Assembly: GCF_023721715.1 (NCBI RefSeq)
Contig: NZ_JAMDLG010000001.1
Location: 2,643,784-2,707,783 of the forward strand
Direction: 5' to 3'
Origin: Parasegetibacter sp. NRK P23
GTDB taxonomy: Bacteria > Bacteroidota > Bacteroidia > Chitinophagales > Chitinophagaceae
Length of the DNA stretch: 64,000 bases
In this document: piece by piece, positions 43,174-51,928 of the stretch
How the letters are laid out: every line of letters begins with the position of its first letter
How positions within the stretch are numbered: the first letter of the stretch is position 1
Translations under genes and position numbers: made by a program
Notes under the pieces: generated by a model
Seen by the model: only the letters and a program-made list of their open reading frames with translations
Database searches by the model: none
What the model was told of the DNA's origin: nothing

Positions 43174-43707
43174 ATGATCGAGCCAAGTGACATCCGAATA
43201 ACCAACTATTTGAAACTGAATGGCAAACCAGTAAAGTTGAGCGCTGAACTCATGGAGCAAATCCGGGAGATACAGCATGAGTTGGGGCCGATTCCCATTA
43301 CACCGCCACACCTCAGTTTGCTTGGATTCGTGTACTCCGGTGGGAATTATTACAAGTCTTGTGGGTCAGTAAAGGTTTGGGTGCTGAAATTGAAAGGTGA
43401 TCGGTTTCGTGTAACGATTGAAAATTCTCCCTGGAACCGGGTCATCGATTATATCCATGAGCTGCAAAACATTTGGTATAACCTCTTCCAGGATGAGCTC
43501 TTCCGTCCAGCGCCTTCGCCGGTAGTGCAGATGCCGATTCATGAACATAATGAACCGCTCTATGCTCAATGGCAAAAAGAACTACAGCGTATTAAAGATG
43601 AAGAGCGAAAGCTGAACGGCAACAGAAGCAAATACCAATGGCAGCGCCTTCCATCCCCCACCTTCCGTGAATTCAAGGAGAAATACTTAAATTCATCCAA
43701 AAAGTAA
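43174..43707 (+). CDS. Hypothetical protein, first gene of SRAP cassette
   Basis: A 177-residue protein (MIEPSDIRITNYLKLNGKPVKLS...). The middle part GNYYKSCGSVKVWVLKLKGDRFRVTIENSPWNRVIDYIHELQNIWYNLF is aromatic-rich. No family recognised. It is 1 bp from the next gene and two genes ahead of SRAP, so a DNA-damage-related role is possible. Confidence 0.55.
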   Translation: MIEPSDIRITNYLKLNGKPVKLSAELMEQIREIQHELGPIPITPPHLSLLGFVYSGGNYYKSCGSVKVWVLKLKGDRFRVTIENSPWNRVIDYIHELQNIWYNLFQDELFRPAPSPVVQMPIHEHNEPLYAQWQKELQRIKDEERKLNGNRSKYQWQRLPSPTFREFKEKYLNSSKK

Positions 43708-43708
43708 C

Positions 43709-43894
43709 ATGGAAGTCATATTCAATACGCCCGAAGGCGAAAAGATAATTCTGGACATCCCCTGCCCTCCAACTGAAGGAAGTATTTTGAATTTCCCGGA
43801 AAGAACTTTCCGATCGGCGGCGCCGGTTTGGGAGTTTAACCAGGAAGGCTTTGCGTTTGTAAACATTTACATGACCGATGTTGAAGCGGAATAG
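43709..43894 (+). CDS. Small hypothetical protein, second gene of SRAP cassette
   Basis: A 61-residue acidic protein (MEVIFNTPEGEKIILDIPCPPTEGSILNFPERTF...). Wedged between its neighbours with 1-2 bp gaps. Family unknown. Confidence 0.5.
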   Translation: MEVIFNTPEGEKIILDIPCPPTEGSILNFPERTFRSAAPVWEFNQEGFAFVNIYMTDVEAE

Positions 43895-43896
43895 AT

Positions 43897-44658
43897 ATGT
43901 GTTATGATGTTTCATTTAAAGCGAAGGCCAGCGACTTGCTGAAAGATTTTTCTGGCTCTTACATGCACGAGCCGGACAACAATTTCGGTCCGGTCGATCA
44001 TGTGCAAGGAGTTGCTGTGTTTCCAAAGTACCCAATAGTTTTTTCTCCCAGGGAACAGCCACCTTTTCAAATTCGAAAGATGGAATGGGGTGTGATTGCT
44101 TATTGGGAAAAAGAAGAGCCACCCTTTACAAGAAGAAATGGAATGCTGAACGCCAGGGCCGAAAGAATCTTGGACGACCAGAAGAGCTACTGGCACAAGA
44201 TCAGGAACCGGCGCTGTCTGATACCGGTTACAGGCATATTTGAGCATCGGAGAGTGACCAACTTAAAGAACAAGGTTCCGTATCATGTGAAGCCGAAGGA
44301 TCAGGATATCTTCTATCTTCCCGGCCTTTATTCGGTTGCAAAGCTTCCAGACAAGACAACCGGGGAAATCGTTGAGCGATTTACTTACACCCTTATTACG
44401 CGCGGTGCAAACGACCTGATGGCATTGATTCATAATGACGGCGAAAACGCTGGCAGGATGCCGCTGTTTCTTCCGAAAACCTATTCAGATGCCTGGCTGA
44501 AAGATGAACTTCCGGATGATGAATACCGCGCAATCTTGGGTTATGAGATTCCATCGGAAGAACTCGATTACCGAACCGTTTACACTATCAGGAGCGCCAA
44601 AGGTCGGCCAGACGGAATGGATAAGACGGCGGTATGGGACTGGGAGAATCGATTTTGA
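43897..44658 (+). CDS. SRAP (SOS response-associated peptidase, YedK/HMCES) family protein
   Basis: A 253-residue SRAP protein. After Met removal Cys2 (MCYDVSF) becomes the N-terminal residue that forms a thiazolidine link to abasic sites in single-stranded DNA. Further family features are RRCLIPVTGIFEHRR (active-site Glu), TLITRGANDLMALIHN and GRMPLFL. The usual IHxRMP block is interrupted by a short insert (IHNDGENAGRMP). It would protect phage or host DNA during replication or damage. Confidence 0.92.
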   Translation: MCYDVSFKAKASDLLKDFSGSYMHEPDNNFGPVDHVQGVAVFPKYPIVFSPREQPPFQIRKMEWGVIAYWEKEEPPFTRRNGMLNARAERILDDQKSYWHKIRNRRCLIPVTGIFEHRRVTNLKNKVPYHVKPKDQDIFYLPGLYSVAKLPDKTTGEIVERFTYTLITRGANDLMALIHNDGENAGRMPLFLPKTYSDAWLKDELPDDEYRAILGYEIPSEELDYRTVYTIRSAKGRPDGMDKTAVWDWENRF

Positions 44659-44833
44659 ATTAATGGACATCTTCAAATTTTAGGTTGGCGAGTCCGGAAA
44701 TTAAGCAAATATCTAGTAAATATCTACCATGGGAAACTGTTGGCGCACATACAATCAGAAACACTTCCATGAAGTATTAGATACCACAATGGTGGAAATG
44801 TGCATTTTGAAACCATCCATCGTTATTCAATAC

Positions 44834-45541
44834 TTAAGACAGGCTGCCCGGGGCAAGTGCTTTAAACTTAAACTTAAGAGATAGTGTGATGTGGTCTATG
44901 ATTTCATCAATTTGCGATTTTCGAATAGGAAGGTTATCAAAAAAAGCGGAGGCTAAAAATTCGGGAGGTGGTATCCTTCGCATATTTTTTCGATATAATT
45001 CTTCGTCTATTTCCGTATCTGCATTTTCTAATTTGAAGTTTCTGATAAACCCTTTAAAGTATTCATCATCACCTATGCTTTTGGAATCCCAATCTTCAAA
45101 CTGTATATAGGTGTGCGAATCCAGGAAACCCATAATCACGGAAATGCAAAAGCCAACACAAGTCATTCTTTCTGGAAATCCTTCCTTCGAGTACCATTTA
45201 CCATCGGAATCATAATATGATCCGGCAAAAAAGTAACCCTGCTCAGGATTTGCAGTTTCGGAAATCATTAAACAATGAATTCGGAATGTTTCTACTTCGT
45301 CACTTAAAATAATTGATAGAGGCTTGTGAAAATACCAAGATGATAAATTCGGGCTTTTGAAGTCAACGGTATTGCCGTCAAAATGTAAAATATAATACGT
45401 TGCTTCAAAGCAGATCAAGATGCCAGCGTGAAATGCTGAACCATTTTCGTCAAGTTTAACTGCTGCTGCAACGTAATTGTCCGGCAGATTTTCCTGATTG
45501 AAGTATACTAAACTTTTATCAATCTCTTCAAAAGAAAGCAT
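44834..45541 (-). CDS. Unknown cargo protein, possible permuted papain-like fold
   Basis: A 235-residue acidic protein of unknown function. FHAGILICFEATYYILHFDGNTV followed later by GFPERMTCVGFCISVIMGFLD gives a His-then-Cys order like permuted NlpC/P60 (YiiX-like) cysteine peptidases. This is inference from a motif pattern. No signal peptide. It lies 19 bp downstream of the next gene, with which it likely forms an operon, between SRAP and integrase, a usual place for lysogenic cargo. The 175 bp between it and SRAP hold nothing recognisable. Confidence 0.55.
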   Translation of the reverse strand: MLSFEEIDKSLVYFNQENLPDNYVAAAVKLDENGSAFHAGILICFEATYYILHFDGNTVDFKSPNLSSWYFHKPLSIILSDEVETFRIHCLMISETANPEQGYFFAGSYYDSDGKWYSKEGFPERMTCVGFCISVIMGFLDSHTYIQFEDWDSKSIGDDEYFKGFIRNFKLENADTEIDEELYRKNMRRIPPPEFLASAFFDNLPIRKSQIDEIIDHITLSLKFKFKALAPGSLS

Positions 45542-45560
45542 GGAGTCAGTTGGCTTTGGT

Positions 45561-46559
45561 TTATTTTATTGAATGTCCGAGTTTCTTTTCAAGCTTTTCC
45601 TTTATTTCTTCTCGTAATTCTGCAATTTTAGGATGCTGCTTAAATGATTTAGTAATCAACAAAGAAGTTCGAAGATCACTTACATTCCAATAGTCATTAT
45701 TTAGAAGCCTTAATATTTTCGCGAGTAACCCAAAATTGCCATCGTCAAGACAAATCCTTATTTGGGCAAAAATCTGTCGAAGACGATCTTCACCTCTAGC
45801 TAAAGTTAGCTGTTGAAAGAACAAACGTAGATCGTTATAAATATTCTCTTCGGCATATACATCGGCAATTTGATAATGATATTTACCATCACTCTCTTGA
45901 TACCCCCATGCTGAAATAAAAACATCCGAATATAGAAATTTGATATAATTAGCTGCAAAACGTTCTTCAAAGTGAAATGCCAACTCCTTATGGTCCGACC
46001 GCCTAGTAATATGAAAGTTAGGTTTGGTTTTTCCTCCTATCGCATACATTCTTCCTGTCTCAAAAAATAGCTGCCATTTTTTCTCTTTTCTTTTACTTCG
46101 CCTTGCTCGGAAAATATCCTTATTCTTCAATTCTCCAAGGATTGAAGTTGTAATATCATTCTTACAGAAGTTTACTTCATATTCTACACCGTTTGCTGCA
46201 ATGATCTCATGAATTGCGTTCCACGAATTAAAAATACTGGGATTAGAAAGTGATCCATTTGAAACAACCTTTTGAAAATCATCCTGAAGTTTAATAACTT
46301 GATCTTCTGTTACTTCAGTTGAAACGCATGCAGATCCCTTCGTTATCTTTATTCTCACTTCATCATTGGCAATTGAATTTTCAATAATACATTTAAGAGA
46401 TTCAACAAACGTAATGAACGTGCCAACAGTACCTATAGAAAGATTTTCTAAGTCAATATCGACGCCATTTGCATCTTTTTTGATCTTTAGCTCCAATCTA
46501 TTATTTGACATTGACGAATAGGAATTTGCGACAATATAATACAAAACCCGGGAACTCAC
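45561..46559 (-). CDS. Unknown cargo protein, first gene of two-gene unit
   Basis: A 332-residue protein of unknown function. The N-terminal 100 residues (LELKIKKDANGVDIDLENLSIGTVGTFITFVESLKCII...VRIKITKGSACVSTEV) look alpha/beta; the middle (QLFFETGRMYAIGGKTKPNFHITRRSDHKELAFHFEE) looks beta-rich; the C-terminus is helical and basic. The start may be the internal Met at residue 17. It is transcribed ahead of the 235-residue gene. Defence or superinfection exclusion is possible by location only. Confidence 0.6.
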   Translation of the reverse strand: MSSRVLYYIVANSYSSMSNNRLELKIKKDANGVDIDLENLSIGTVGTFITFVESLKCIIENSIANDEVRIKITKGSACVSTEVTEDQVIKLQDDFQKVVSNGSLSNPSIFNSWNAIHEIIAANGVEYEVNFCKNDITTSILGELKNKDIFRARRSKRKEKKWQLFFETGRMYAIGGKTKPNFHITRRSDHKELAFHFEERFAANYIKFLYSDVFISAWGYQESDGKYHYQIADVYAEENIYNDLRLFFQQLTLARGEDRLRQIFAQIRICLDDGNFGLLAKILRLLNNDYWNVSDLRTSLLITKSFKQHPKIAELREEIKEKLEKKLGHSIK

Positions 46560-46596
46560 AACTTACTTATTTGCCTAGACCAAATCCATAAAAGTT

Positions 46597-47829
46597 TCAC
46601 AATATCGGCATCTTCCTCTTCACCAACTCCTTCATCACTTCCAAATGTTCAGTCACATAAGTCTCCGTTTGTTTGCTGTCCGTATGCCCCATTTGCTGGC
46701 GTGGAAGTTCCAGAAGCTTGTCAACCCCTTCCCTTCTCTGGAGGCGTATCATATCATCTCCGGATAGTTTTTTAAGACTGTACTGGTTAACGTCCATTCC
46801 GAGCCCACCTTTCTCAACAGGATCCTTTACGATCTTCTTCCAGTAGTTTGAAGGGGTATTGGGGTGCATCCGCGTTGGCCCAGGCAAGAAGCTACCATAT
46901 TTGTTCCGGGTCGAAAAAATGTACCATTCCGGATCGTACTTATGGAGGTTCATTTCCATAAGTAGATCAAGGACCCAATCCGGAATTGCAACTTCCCTCT
47001 CGTATTTCGTTTTCGTACTTCCTTCATCGTCTGGAATCAGGCGGAAGACCTGTTCCAACTGATGCAGGTTCTTAACCTTTAGGGCGGTTATTTCCTTTGG
47101 CCGGATGGTACAGCCGTACAATACCGAGATAAACCGGTAATAGGGTCTGTGTTCGGTTTTGATGCGGTTTACAATTACCAGGCGCTGATCCTGAGTTGGC
47201 GGCCGGTGGCAGACGGTTTTGATTTCGTCCTTAGTCTTAATCTTATCGATGGGGTTATACTCCAATACCTCCCACTCTACCAGTTCGCTCAATAGAGAAG
47301 AAAGGAACCGCCGGTATTTATTATAGCCTTTGGAAGAGAACTTCCGGAGTTCAATAACTTTGTCCAGTAAAATTTTATAATGCGCTCGCTTCAACAAAGC
47401 CACCGGTTCGTTTATCAGATGGCAGGCCGATGCCGCTTGCTTCACTCCTTTGATCACTGAAGTAAAATCAAGTTTCGTTTTCCTTGCCCAATCAACGGAT
47501 TTCTTTTTAAAAGCAAAATCGAGGGCTTTAGAAAACGTCATTTTGCTCAATTCGGCCAATTCTTCTTCGTGGGCATTTTTTAGCGGGTAGGATTTCGTAA
47601 TTGGATTCCATCCGCTTTCAAGTAAGATTTCACGAGCTTGCCGAAGAGCCTTGAATTCTGCTTCCTTTTCTTTTGGGTTTTTGATTCGGTTCAGACCTTC
47701 TGAAAACTTAAATGGTTTGTACTTTCCAGTTTCTATGTCCAGAAATCTGAAGAATACAAACCATTCACCATTTTTACACTTACAAATTGTAGGTGTTGAG
47801 TAGAGCTTTTTTTGCCTTGTCATAATCAA
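46597..47829 (-). CDS. int: Tyrosine-type phage integrase
   Basis: A 410-residue tyrosine recombinase. An N-terminal arm/core-binding region, then the catalytic domain with Arg243 (YGCTIRPKEITAL), the box around QYSLKKLSGDDMIRL, a late MGHTDS motif and the nucleophile Tyr391 (QTETYVTEHL). The usual HxLRH-like box reads YSLKK; conservative variants are common in Bacteroidota integrases, but the second His is Lys here. It lies next to attR and tRNA-Ala. An internal Met at residue 3 is an alternative start. Confidence 0.92.
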   Translation of the reverse strand: MIMTRQKKLYSTPTICKCKNGEWFVFFRFLDIETGKYKPFKFSEGLNRIKNPKEKEAEFKALRQAREILLESGWNPITKSYPLKNAHEEELAELSKMTFSKALDFAFKKKSVDWARKTKLDFTSVIKGVKQAASACHLINEPVALLKRAHYKILLDKVIELRKFSSKGYNKYRRFLSSLLSELVEWEVLEYNPIDKIKTKDEIKTVCHRPPTQDQRLVIVNRIKTEHRPYYRFISVLYGCTIRPKEITALKVKNLHQLEQVFRLIPDDEGSTKTKYEREVAIPDWVLDLLMEMNLHKYDPEWYIFSTRNKYGSFLPGPTRMHPNTPSNYWKKIVKDPVEKGGLGMDVNQYSLKKLSGDDMIRLQRREGVDKLLELPRQQMGHTDSKQTETYVTEHLEVMKELVKRKMPIL

Positions 47830-47833
47830 TCTT

Positions 47834-47854
47834 TTTGTTCCGGGTTTTGTTCCG
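47834..47854 (+). other. Candidate integrase arm-type site, right
   Basis: Matches 10452-10472 at 20 of 21 positions in direct orientation (TTTGTTCC, 3-bp spacer, TTTTGTTCCG). It lies between the integrase start codon and attR. See the left copy. Confidence 0.5.
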
Positions 47855-47908
47855 AATTAAGATTGACAATTGCGCAAACATTGACTTGGCGGGCCTTTCG
47901 GCAATTCT

Positions 47909-47984
<76 letters not shown>

Positions 47985-48076
47985 GTTTTTGGGATGGCAA
48001 AGATAGGTGAGTGAATTAAATTTCCAAAAAGTTTTTCCACTGTTTTCTATTATTCTTTACCTCATACTATAAGGCC

Positions 48077-48113
48077 AAAAACTAAAAGGGTCCCGCCTTC
48101 CGACAGAACCCTT
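48077..48113 (-). terminator. Terminator of citrate synthase gene
   Basis: On the minus strand AAGGGT pairs with ACCCTT around a GC-rich loop, followed by TTTTAGTTTTT. It lies 22 bp past the gltA stop. Confidence 0.75.
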
Positions 48114-48134
48114 ATTTATTTCTAAACAATCTTA

Positions 48135-49460
48135 TTACTCTCCCCAAATCTCTTCTTTCCCTGCCAGCCACTGCTTCACATTGTCCGTGGTCACTGATTT
48201 CGGACGCTCCAGCGGGAAAGCCAGCGCGCGTGCCCAGATCAGGTTCGCCAACACACCCAGTGCGCGGCTCACACCAAACAGCACGGTGTAAAATTCATAT
48301 TCCACCATACCATAGTGTACCAACAAGGCACCACTGTGCGCATCCACATTGGGCCATGGATTTTTTACTTTACCCAGTCCCTTCAGGATATCGGGCACCA
48401 CATCATAAACGCGCCAAACCGTATTCACCAGTTCATCGTCGGGCATATGTTGTTTACCGAAGGCCATCTGGGCGGTGAAGCGGGGATCTGTTTTGCGGAG
48501 TACGGCATGGCCATAACCCGGCACTACTTTTCCTTCGCTCAGTGTTTTCTTTACGTAGTCCGCGATCTGTTCTTTTGAAGGGAGGTCCACACCCAGTGCT
48601 TCTCTCATTTCAAAGATCCATTTGATCACTTCCTGGTTGGCGAGTCCGTGGAGGGGACCTGCGAGTCCGTTCATGCCAGCGGCGAAACTCAGGTAGGGAT
48701 CGCTGAGCGCGGAGCCTACCAGGTGCGTCGTGTGCGCGGAAACGTTACCTGCTTCGTGGTCGGCGTGAATGGTCATATAAAGCCGCATCAACTCCTTGAA
48801 ACTTTCGTTGCTGTAGCCCATCATATGGGCGAAGTTCCCGGCCCAGTCGAGCAGACCGTTGGGTTGAATATGGTCTCCGTTGCGGTATTTTCTTCTGTAA
48901 ATATATGCTGCAACACGTGGCAGACGCGCGATCAGGTCCATCGAATCATCGAAAGCGGCATCCCAGTATTCTTTTTTGTTCATCCCCGCCGCATACCTTT
49001 TGGCGAAAGAGCTTTCGGTTTGCAGCGCCATGATCGCGGTAACGAACTGCGTCATGGGGTGTGAACTTACGGGCAGCGCTTCGATGGCCGCGAAAACGTG
49101 GTTGGGCACGTGCGATCTTCTTTGCAGCAAAGAAGTAACATACTGTGCATCGGCCTCCGTAGGGAGTTCGCCAATCAGCATGAGGTAGAAAAGTCCTTCG
49201 GGAAGCGGTTCGTTCCCACCTGGCGCTTTGGGTAATTTCTCCTGTAATTCCGGGATGGAATAGCCCCTGAAACGAATGCCTTCATTGGCATCCAGCAAAC
49301 TTGTTTCACTCACCAAACCCGTGATCCCGCGCATTCCCTGGTAAATCTGGGAGAGGGTAACCTCCCCTATCTTTTTGGATCCGTGCTCTTTTAAAATTTC
49401 CTTGATCTCTACTCCTAAAGCATCCGCCTTAAGCTTGAACCGGTCTTTTAATTCACCCAT
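48135..49460 (-). CDS. gltA: Citrate synthase, mitochondrial-like type
   Basis: A 441-residue citrate synthase that condenses acetyl-CoA with oxaloacetate at the start of the TCA cycle. Catalytic motifs: AGPLHGLANQEV (His), VPGYGHAVLRKTDPR (His) and NVDAHSGALL (Asp). The blocks SSFAKRYAAGM and HADHEAGNVSAHTTHLVGSALSDPYLSFAAGMNGLAGPLHG resemble eukaryotic mitochondrial enzymes more than the usual hexameric or short bacterial types. Single gene with its own terminator, next to tRNA-Ala. Confidence 0.95.
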   Translation of the reverse strand: MGELKDRFKLKADALGVEIKEILKEHGSKKIGEVTLSQIYQGMRGITGLVSETSLLDANEGIRFRGYSIPELQEKLPKAPGGNEPLPEGLFYLMLIGELPTEADAQYVTSLLQRRSHVPNHVFAAIEALPVSSHPMTQFVTAIMALQTESSFAKRYAAGMNKKEYWDAAFDDSMDLIARLPRVAAYIYRRKYRNGDHIQPNGLLDWAGNFAHMMGYSNESFKELMRLYMTIHADHEAGNVSAHTTHLVGSALSDPYLSFAAGMNGLAGPLHGLANQEVIKWIFEMREALGVDLPSKEQIADYVKKTLSEGKVVPGYGHAVLRKTDPRFTAQMAFGKQHMPDDELVNTVWRVYDVVPDILKGLGKVKNPWPNVDAHSGALLVHYGMVEYEFYTVLFGVSRALGVLANLIWARALAFPLERPKSVTTDNVKQWLAGKEEIWGE

Positions 49461-49545
49461 GACAAACAGATTTATTCAATCGATAAAAATAAGTAAAGTC
49501 GCCTTACAGAACAAAAAATACCTGGAGGTGAGGGTGAGCGCTGAC

Positions 49546-50637
49546 TTATTTAGGGGCTTTTTTGTACAACCAGTAGGCGATTCCTGCAAATATAATATTT
49601 GGCAGCCAGGCTGCCAGCAATGGCGGAAAATTTCCTTTGATGGAGAACACGGTCGAAAACCGGTCCATCAGGATGAAGGTGGCCGCGGTTACAATCCCAA
49701 AAGCCAGGTGGATACCACTTCCGCCCCTGATCTTACGGGAAGCCACCACCGCCCCGATAATGGACAGAATCAAAACCGCTACAGGCGTGGCATCGCGTCG
49801 GTAACGCTCTACTTTCAGTGTATTGAGCCCCTCGGCGCCACGGAGTTCCTCGCGTTCGATGAAGCGGGACAATTCGGGGGAACTCAGTTTATCCTTCAGG
49901 TATTCATCTTTCCGTAATTCAGACGGCACAAAGTTCAGTCTGATGCGCATATTCGGCACCATCTTCACTTCTTCCTTCGTCCCGTTTATCTTTCTTTCTA
50001 TCGCGTTTTCAAGCGTCCAGTTCTTTTTAGCGGTATCCCAGAACACCCTTTCCGCGCGCACATTGTATACGACCTTGTCGTTTTTGATCTGCTGAAGAAA
50101 GAAACTCCCGGCCGATTTGGAGGTGGTATCGTAAGAGCGGATACCCACGTAGGTGATGGAATCCACGCGCATGTAATAGTTCTGGTAATTCCCCCCACCC
50201 TGGCGGTAACTGCTGTTCCCATCGATATACCTGATCTGGAAATCGGAACGTATTTCCTGCGCCTTGGGGATGATGAACATATTCGATATCCATAATATGC
50301 CCGCGAGGATACAGCCCCCCATAATAAAGGGCCTCAACATGCGGTTGAAGGTGATGCCTCCCGCCAGGATAGCGATAATTTCCGAACGTAACGCCAGTTT
50401 GGAGGTGAAGAAGATCACCGATATAAACACGATAAGCGGGAAGATCAGGGCCACGATATGCGGCACGAAGCCGAAGTAATATTTCGTGATGATGTCCGGC
50501 GTAGAAAGCCCCGACCGCACGAAATCATCCGCCTTCTCCGACGTATCCACCACCACGGAGATGACCGTTATCAGCAATATGGTGAAGAAGAAAGTGACCA
50601 GAAACCTTTTCAGGATGTACCAGTCGAGAATCTTCAT
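49546..50637 (-). CDS. LptF/LptG-type permease (YjgP/YjgQ family)
   Basis: A 363-residue inner-membrane protein with three N-terminal and three C-terminal helices around a periplasmic beta-jellyroll. KILDWYILKRFLVTFFFTILLI and the C-terminal ILSIIGAVVASRKIRGGSGIHLAFGIV...FSTVFSIKGNFPPLLAAWLPNIIF fit the family. With LptB it extracts lipopolysaccharide. The ATG at 50637 begins the conserved part; an upstream ATG at 50664 also exists. Which of LptF or LptG it is cannot be told. Confidence 0.9.
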   Translation of the reverse strand: MKILDWYILKRFLVTFFFTILLITVISVVVDTSEKADDFVRSGLSTPDIITKYYFGFVPHIVALIFPLIVFISVIFFTSKLALRSEIIAILAGGITFNRMLRPFIMGGCILAGILWISNMFIIPKAQEIRSDFQIRYIDGNSSYRQGGGNYQNYYMRVDSITYVGIRSYDTTSKSAGSFFLQQIKNDKVVYNVRAERVFWDTAKKNWTLENAIERKINGTKEEVKMVPNMRIRLNFVPSELRKDEYLKDKLSSPELSRFIEREELRGAEGLNTLKVERYRRDATPVAVLILSIIGAVVASRKIRGGSGIHLAFGIVTAATFILMDRFSTVFSIKGNFPPLLAAWLPNIIFAGIAYWLYKKAPK

Positions 50638-50670
50638 GAGGCGAATCTTATTGCTTCGGGCCACTTTTTA

Positions 50671-50756
50671 AATTTTGAATGTTGAATTTTGAATGGCAGA
50701 TGATTTGATAAATATGGCGTCCAAAATTCATCATTCAACATCCAAAATCCAAAATT
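50671..50756. repeat. AT-rich imperfect inverted repeat between tgt and lptF
   Basis: A left half built of AATTTTGAAT/GTTGAAT-type units (50671-50696) is mirrored by CCAAAATTCA/TCATTCAACA-type units (50721-50756). It could end tgt transcription. The look is that of an interspersed intergenic repeat. Confidence 0.55.
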
Positions 50757-50758
50757 AT

Positions 50759-51898
50759 CTAAAGTCTTGTCTTCAGTTTAACAACCATTTCCGTTTTCCA
50801 ACTGCTGAAATCCCCGACCAGTATGTGTTTGCGGGCTTCGGTAACCAGGTGAAGGTAAAAGGCAAGGTTCTGGATACTGGCAATTTGCAGGGCCAGCAAT
50901 TCGTTGGCCACAAAAAGGTGCCGCAGGTACGCCTTCGTATAATAATTACTGGTAGCGCAATCTATTCCGGCATCAATTACCGAGAAGTCATCGGCCCATT
51001 TCTTGTTTTTGATATTGATCACTCCTTCAGAAGTAAACAACATACCATTCCTGCCGTTGCGGGTGGGCATCACACAATCGAACATGTCCACACCCAGGGC
51101 AATATTCTCCAGGATATTCCAGGGTGTACCTACGCCCATCAGGTACCGGGGCTTGTCTTCAGGAAGATTTTCGCAGCAGAGCGCGCACATTTCGTACATC
51201 ATTTCTTCCGGTTCCCCCACGGAGAGTCCGCCTATCGCGTTGCCCACGGCGCCTTTGGAAGCGATGTACTGTGAAGAGGTTTTGCGCAAATCTTTGTATG
51301 TACCGCCCTGCACGATGGGGAAGAGATTTTGCGAATACCCGTATTTATCGGGTGTTTCGGCCAGCCGCGTAAAACAGCGATCGAGCCAGCGGTGGGTGAG
51401 CTCCATCGATTTTTTCGCATAGCCGTATTCACTGGGGTAAGGCGGGCATTCATCGAAAGCCATAATGATATCGGCCCCGATGGTGCGTTGGATGTCCATC
51501 ACATTCTCCGGGGTGAACAGGTGTTTTGACCCATCAATATGCGATTGAAACACCACACCTTCCTCTTTTATTTTCCGGTTGGCGGCCAGGGAAAATACCT
51601 GGTACCCACCGGAATCGGTCAGTATCGGGTGGCGCCATCCGTTAAAACGGTGCAGTCCGCCGGCTTTTTCCAGCACGTCCAATCCCGGTCTAAGGTATAA
51701 ATGATACGTGTTCCCCAATATGATCTGCGCCTTTACTTCCTGCTCCAGTTGCTGCTGGTTCACGGCTTTCACGCTGCCCACCGTGCCCACGGGCATAAAA
51801 ATGGGCGTCTGGATCACACCATGATCGGTAACCATTTCCCCGGCCCGGGCTTTCGACATATTATCCTTTCCCGCTATACTGAATGCCAATGATGCCAT
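50759..51898 (-). CDS. tgt: Queuine tRNA-ribosyltransferase (TGT)
   Basis: A 379-residue TIM-barrel enzyme that swaps guanine 34 of certain tRNAs for preQ1. Catalytic DSGGYQVFSLA, substrate site DECPPYPSEY, MPTRNGRNG and the C-terminal AYLRHLF are present. The zinc site is degraded: the usual Cys-x-Cys-x2-Cys plus His reads I-D-C-A-T-S and SIQN, so three of four ligands are missing. The ATG at 51898 starts the conserved region and leaves 30 bp to the divergent glycosyltransferase gene. Confidence 0.93.
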   Translation of the reverse strand: MASLAFSIAGKDNMSKARAGEMVTDHGVIQTPIFMPVGTVGSVKAVNQQQLEQEVKAQIILGNTYHLYLRPGLDVLEKAGGLHRFNGWRHPILTDSGGYQVFSLAANRKIKEEGVVFQSHIDGSKHLFTPENVMDIQRTIGADIIMAFDECPPYPSEYGYAKKSMELTHRWLDRCFTRLAETPDKYGYSQNLFPIVQGGTYKDLRKTSSQYIASKGAVGNAIGGLSVGEPEEMMYEMCALCCENLPEDKPRYLMGVGTPWNILENIALGVDMFDCVMPTRNGRNGMLFTSEGVINIKNKKWADDFSVIDAGIDCATSNYYTKAYLRHLFVANELLALQIASIQNLAFYLHLVTEARKHILVGDFSSWKTEMVVKLKTRL

Positions 51899-51928
51899 GC
51901 TATATACATTTTTTTTACCTTCGCAGCC

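Noticed and set aside
12992-47880. 16-bp identity between 12992-13007 (inside a small gene) and 47865-47880 (before the integrase)
   Set aside because: One such match is expected by chance in a window of this size, and the first copy is inside a coding frame.
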